7,556 nucleotides of DNA from contig CANJKD010000099.1 in NCBI GenBank assembly GCA_947474415.1, positions 1 to 7,556 of the forward strand, read 5' to 3'. Positions 7,466 to 7,556 of the stretch are shown in pieces (within the stretch, counting starts at the first letter, position 1; the number at the start of each line of letters is the position of its first letter). The position numbers and the translations under genes are program-made. The notes below the pieces were generated by a model, which searched no databases, was not told the origin of the DNA, and worked only from the letters and a program-made list of their open reading frames with translations. The stretch is from Burkholderiales bacterium (lineage in GTDB: Bacteria; Pseudomonadota; Gammaproteobacteria; Burkholderiales; Burkholderiaceae_C).

Positions 7466-7556
7466 TCAAGCCGCATAACGCACACGGCGGTCTTGAAAGT
7501 AGCTGATCACGCGCTCTGGAGTTCGTTCCAGCATGAGCATGTGCTCGTTGGCTGCG
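7466..7556 (-). CDS. C-terminal fragment of a protein, possibly an alpha/beta hydrolase
   Basis: On the minus strand a frame is open from the right edge to a TGA at 7468-7466, giving 30 residues: AANEHMLMLERTPERVISYF followed by QDRRVRYAA and the stop (one partial codon lies at the edge). The NEHMLMLERTPERVISYF pattern resembles the segment around the catalytic histidine near the end of alpha/beta hydrolases, where a His is followed by a hydrophobic run, LE and a closing helix. The rest of the gene is outside the window, so nucleophile and acid cannot be checked. It could belong to another family. It is upstream of and parallel to xthA, with a gap of about 250 bases, so an operon is unlikely. 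Confidence 0.45.
   Translation of the reverse strand, partial: AANEHMLMLERTPERVISYFQDRRVRYAA

Overview
This window looks like core chromosome from a high-GC betaproteobacterium, most likely a Burkholderiales member of the Rubrivivax/Leptothrix/Ideonella type. The grounds are GC-rich codon use, the glnA-ntrB-ntrC order with an extra small secreted protein inserted after glnA, and an EI24-family membrane protein followed by a stand-alone CinA-type molybdopterin-binding-domain protein. The genus is an inference, since no database search was possible. I see no insertion sequence, prophage, CRISPR array, tRNA or rRNA.

Left part (1-1378): the end of an EI24-domain membrane protein gene overlaps by 4 bases (ATGA) with a cinA-like gene, so the two are probably translated from one message. 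A 250-base regulatory region follows. It holds two NtrC-like enhancer sites, the first strong and the second weaker, about 105-130 bases upstream of a sigma-54 promoter with the exact GG-N10-GC spacing.

Middle part (1629-6416): this is the nitrogen-regulation cluster. glnA (glutamine synthetase, with its adenylylation tyrosine) is followed by two hairpins, the second a textbook terminator. Next come a small exported DUF4124-like protein, glnL/ntrB (sensor kinase; its GTG start overlaps the stop of the previous gene) and glnG/ntrC (sigma-54 activator). The expected circuit is that NtrB phosphorylates NtrC under nitrogen limitation, NtrC-P binds the sites before glnA, and sigma-54 RNA polymerase then makes more glutamine synthetase, with some read-through or a second promoter supplying ntrBC. 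The ntrB-ntrC gap is 100 bases and contains a degenerate 12-13-base tandem repeat.

Right part (6417-7556): an exodeoxyribonuclease III gene (xthA type) on the minus strand converges on ntrC. It is followed by a roughly 250-base gene-free stretch with inverted repeats, and by the last 30 codons of another minus-strand gene, possibly an alpha/beta hydrolase.

No previously undescribed system is convincingly present. The items most worth a second look are the complete NtrC/sigma-54 control region, the co-transcribed exported protein in the ntr cluster, the double hairpin after glnA, the ntrB-ntrC spacer repeat, and the proline after the Walker A lysine and long Ala/Pro linker in NtrC.
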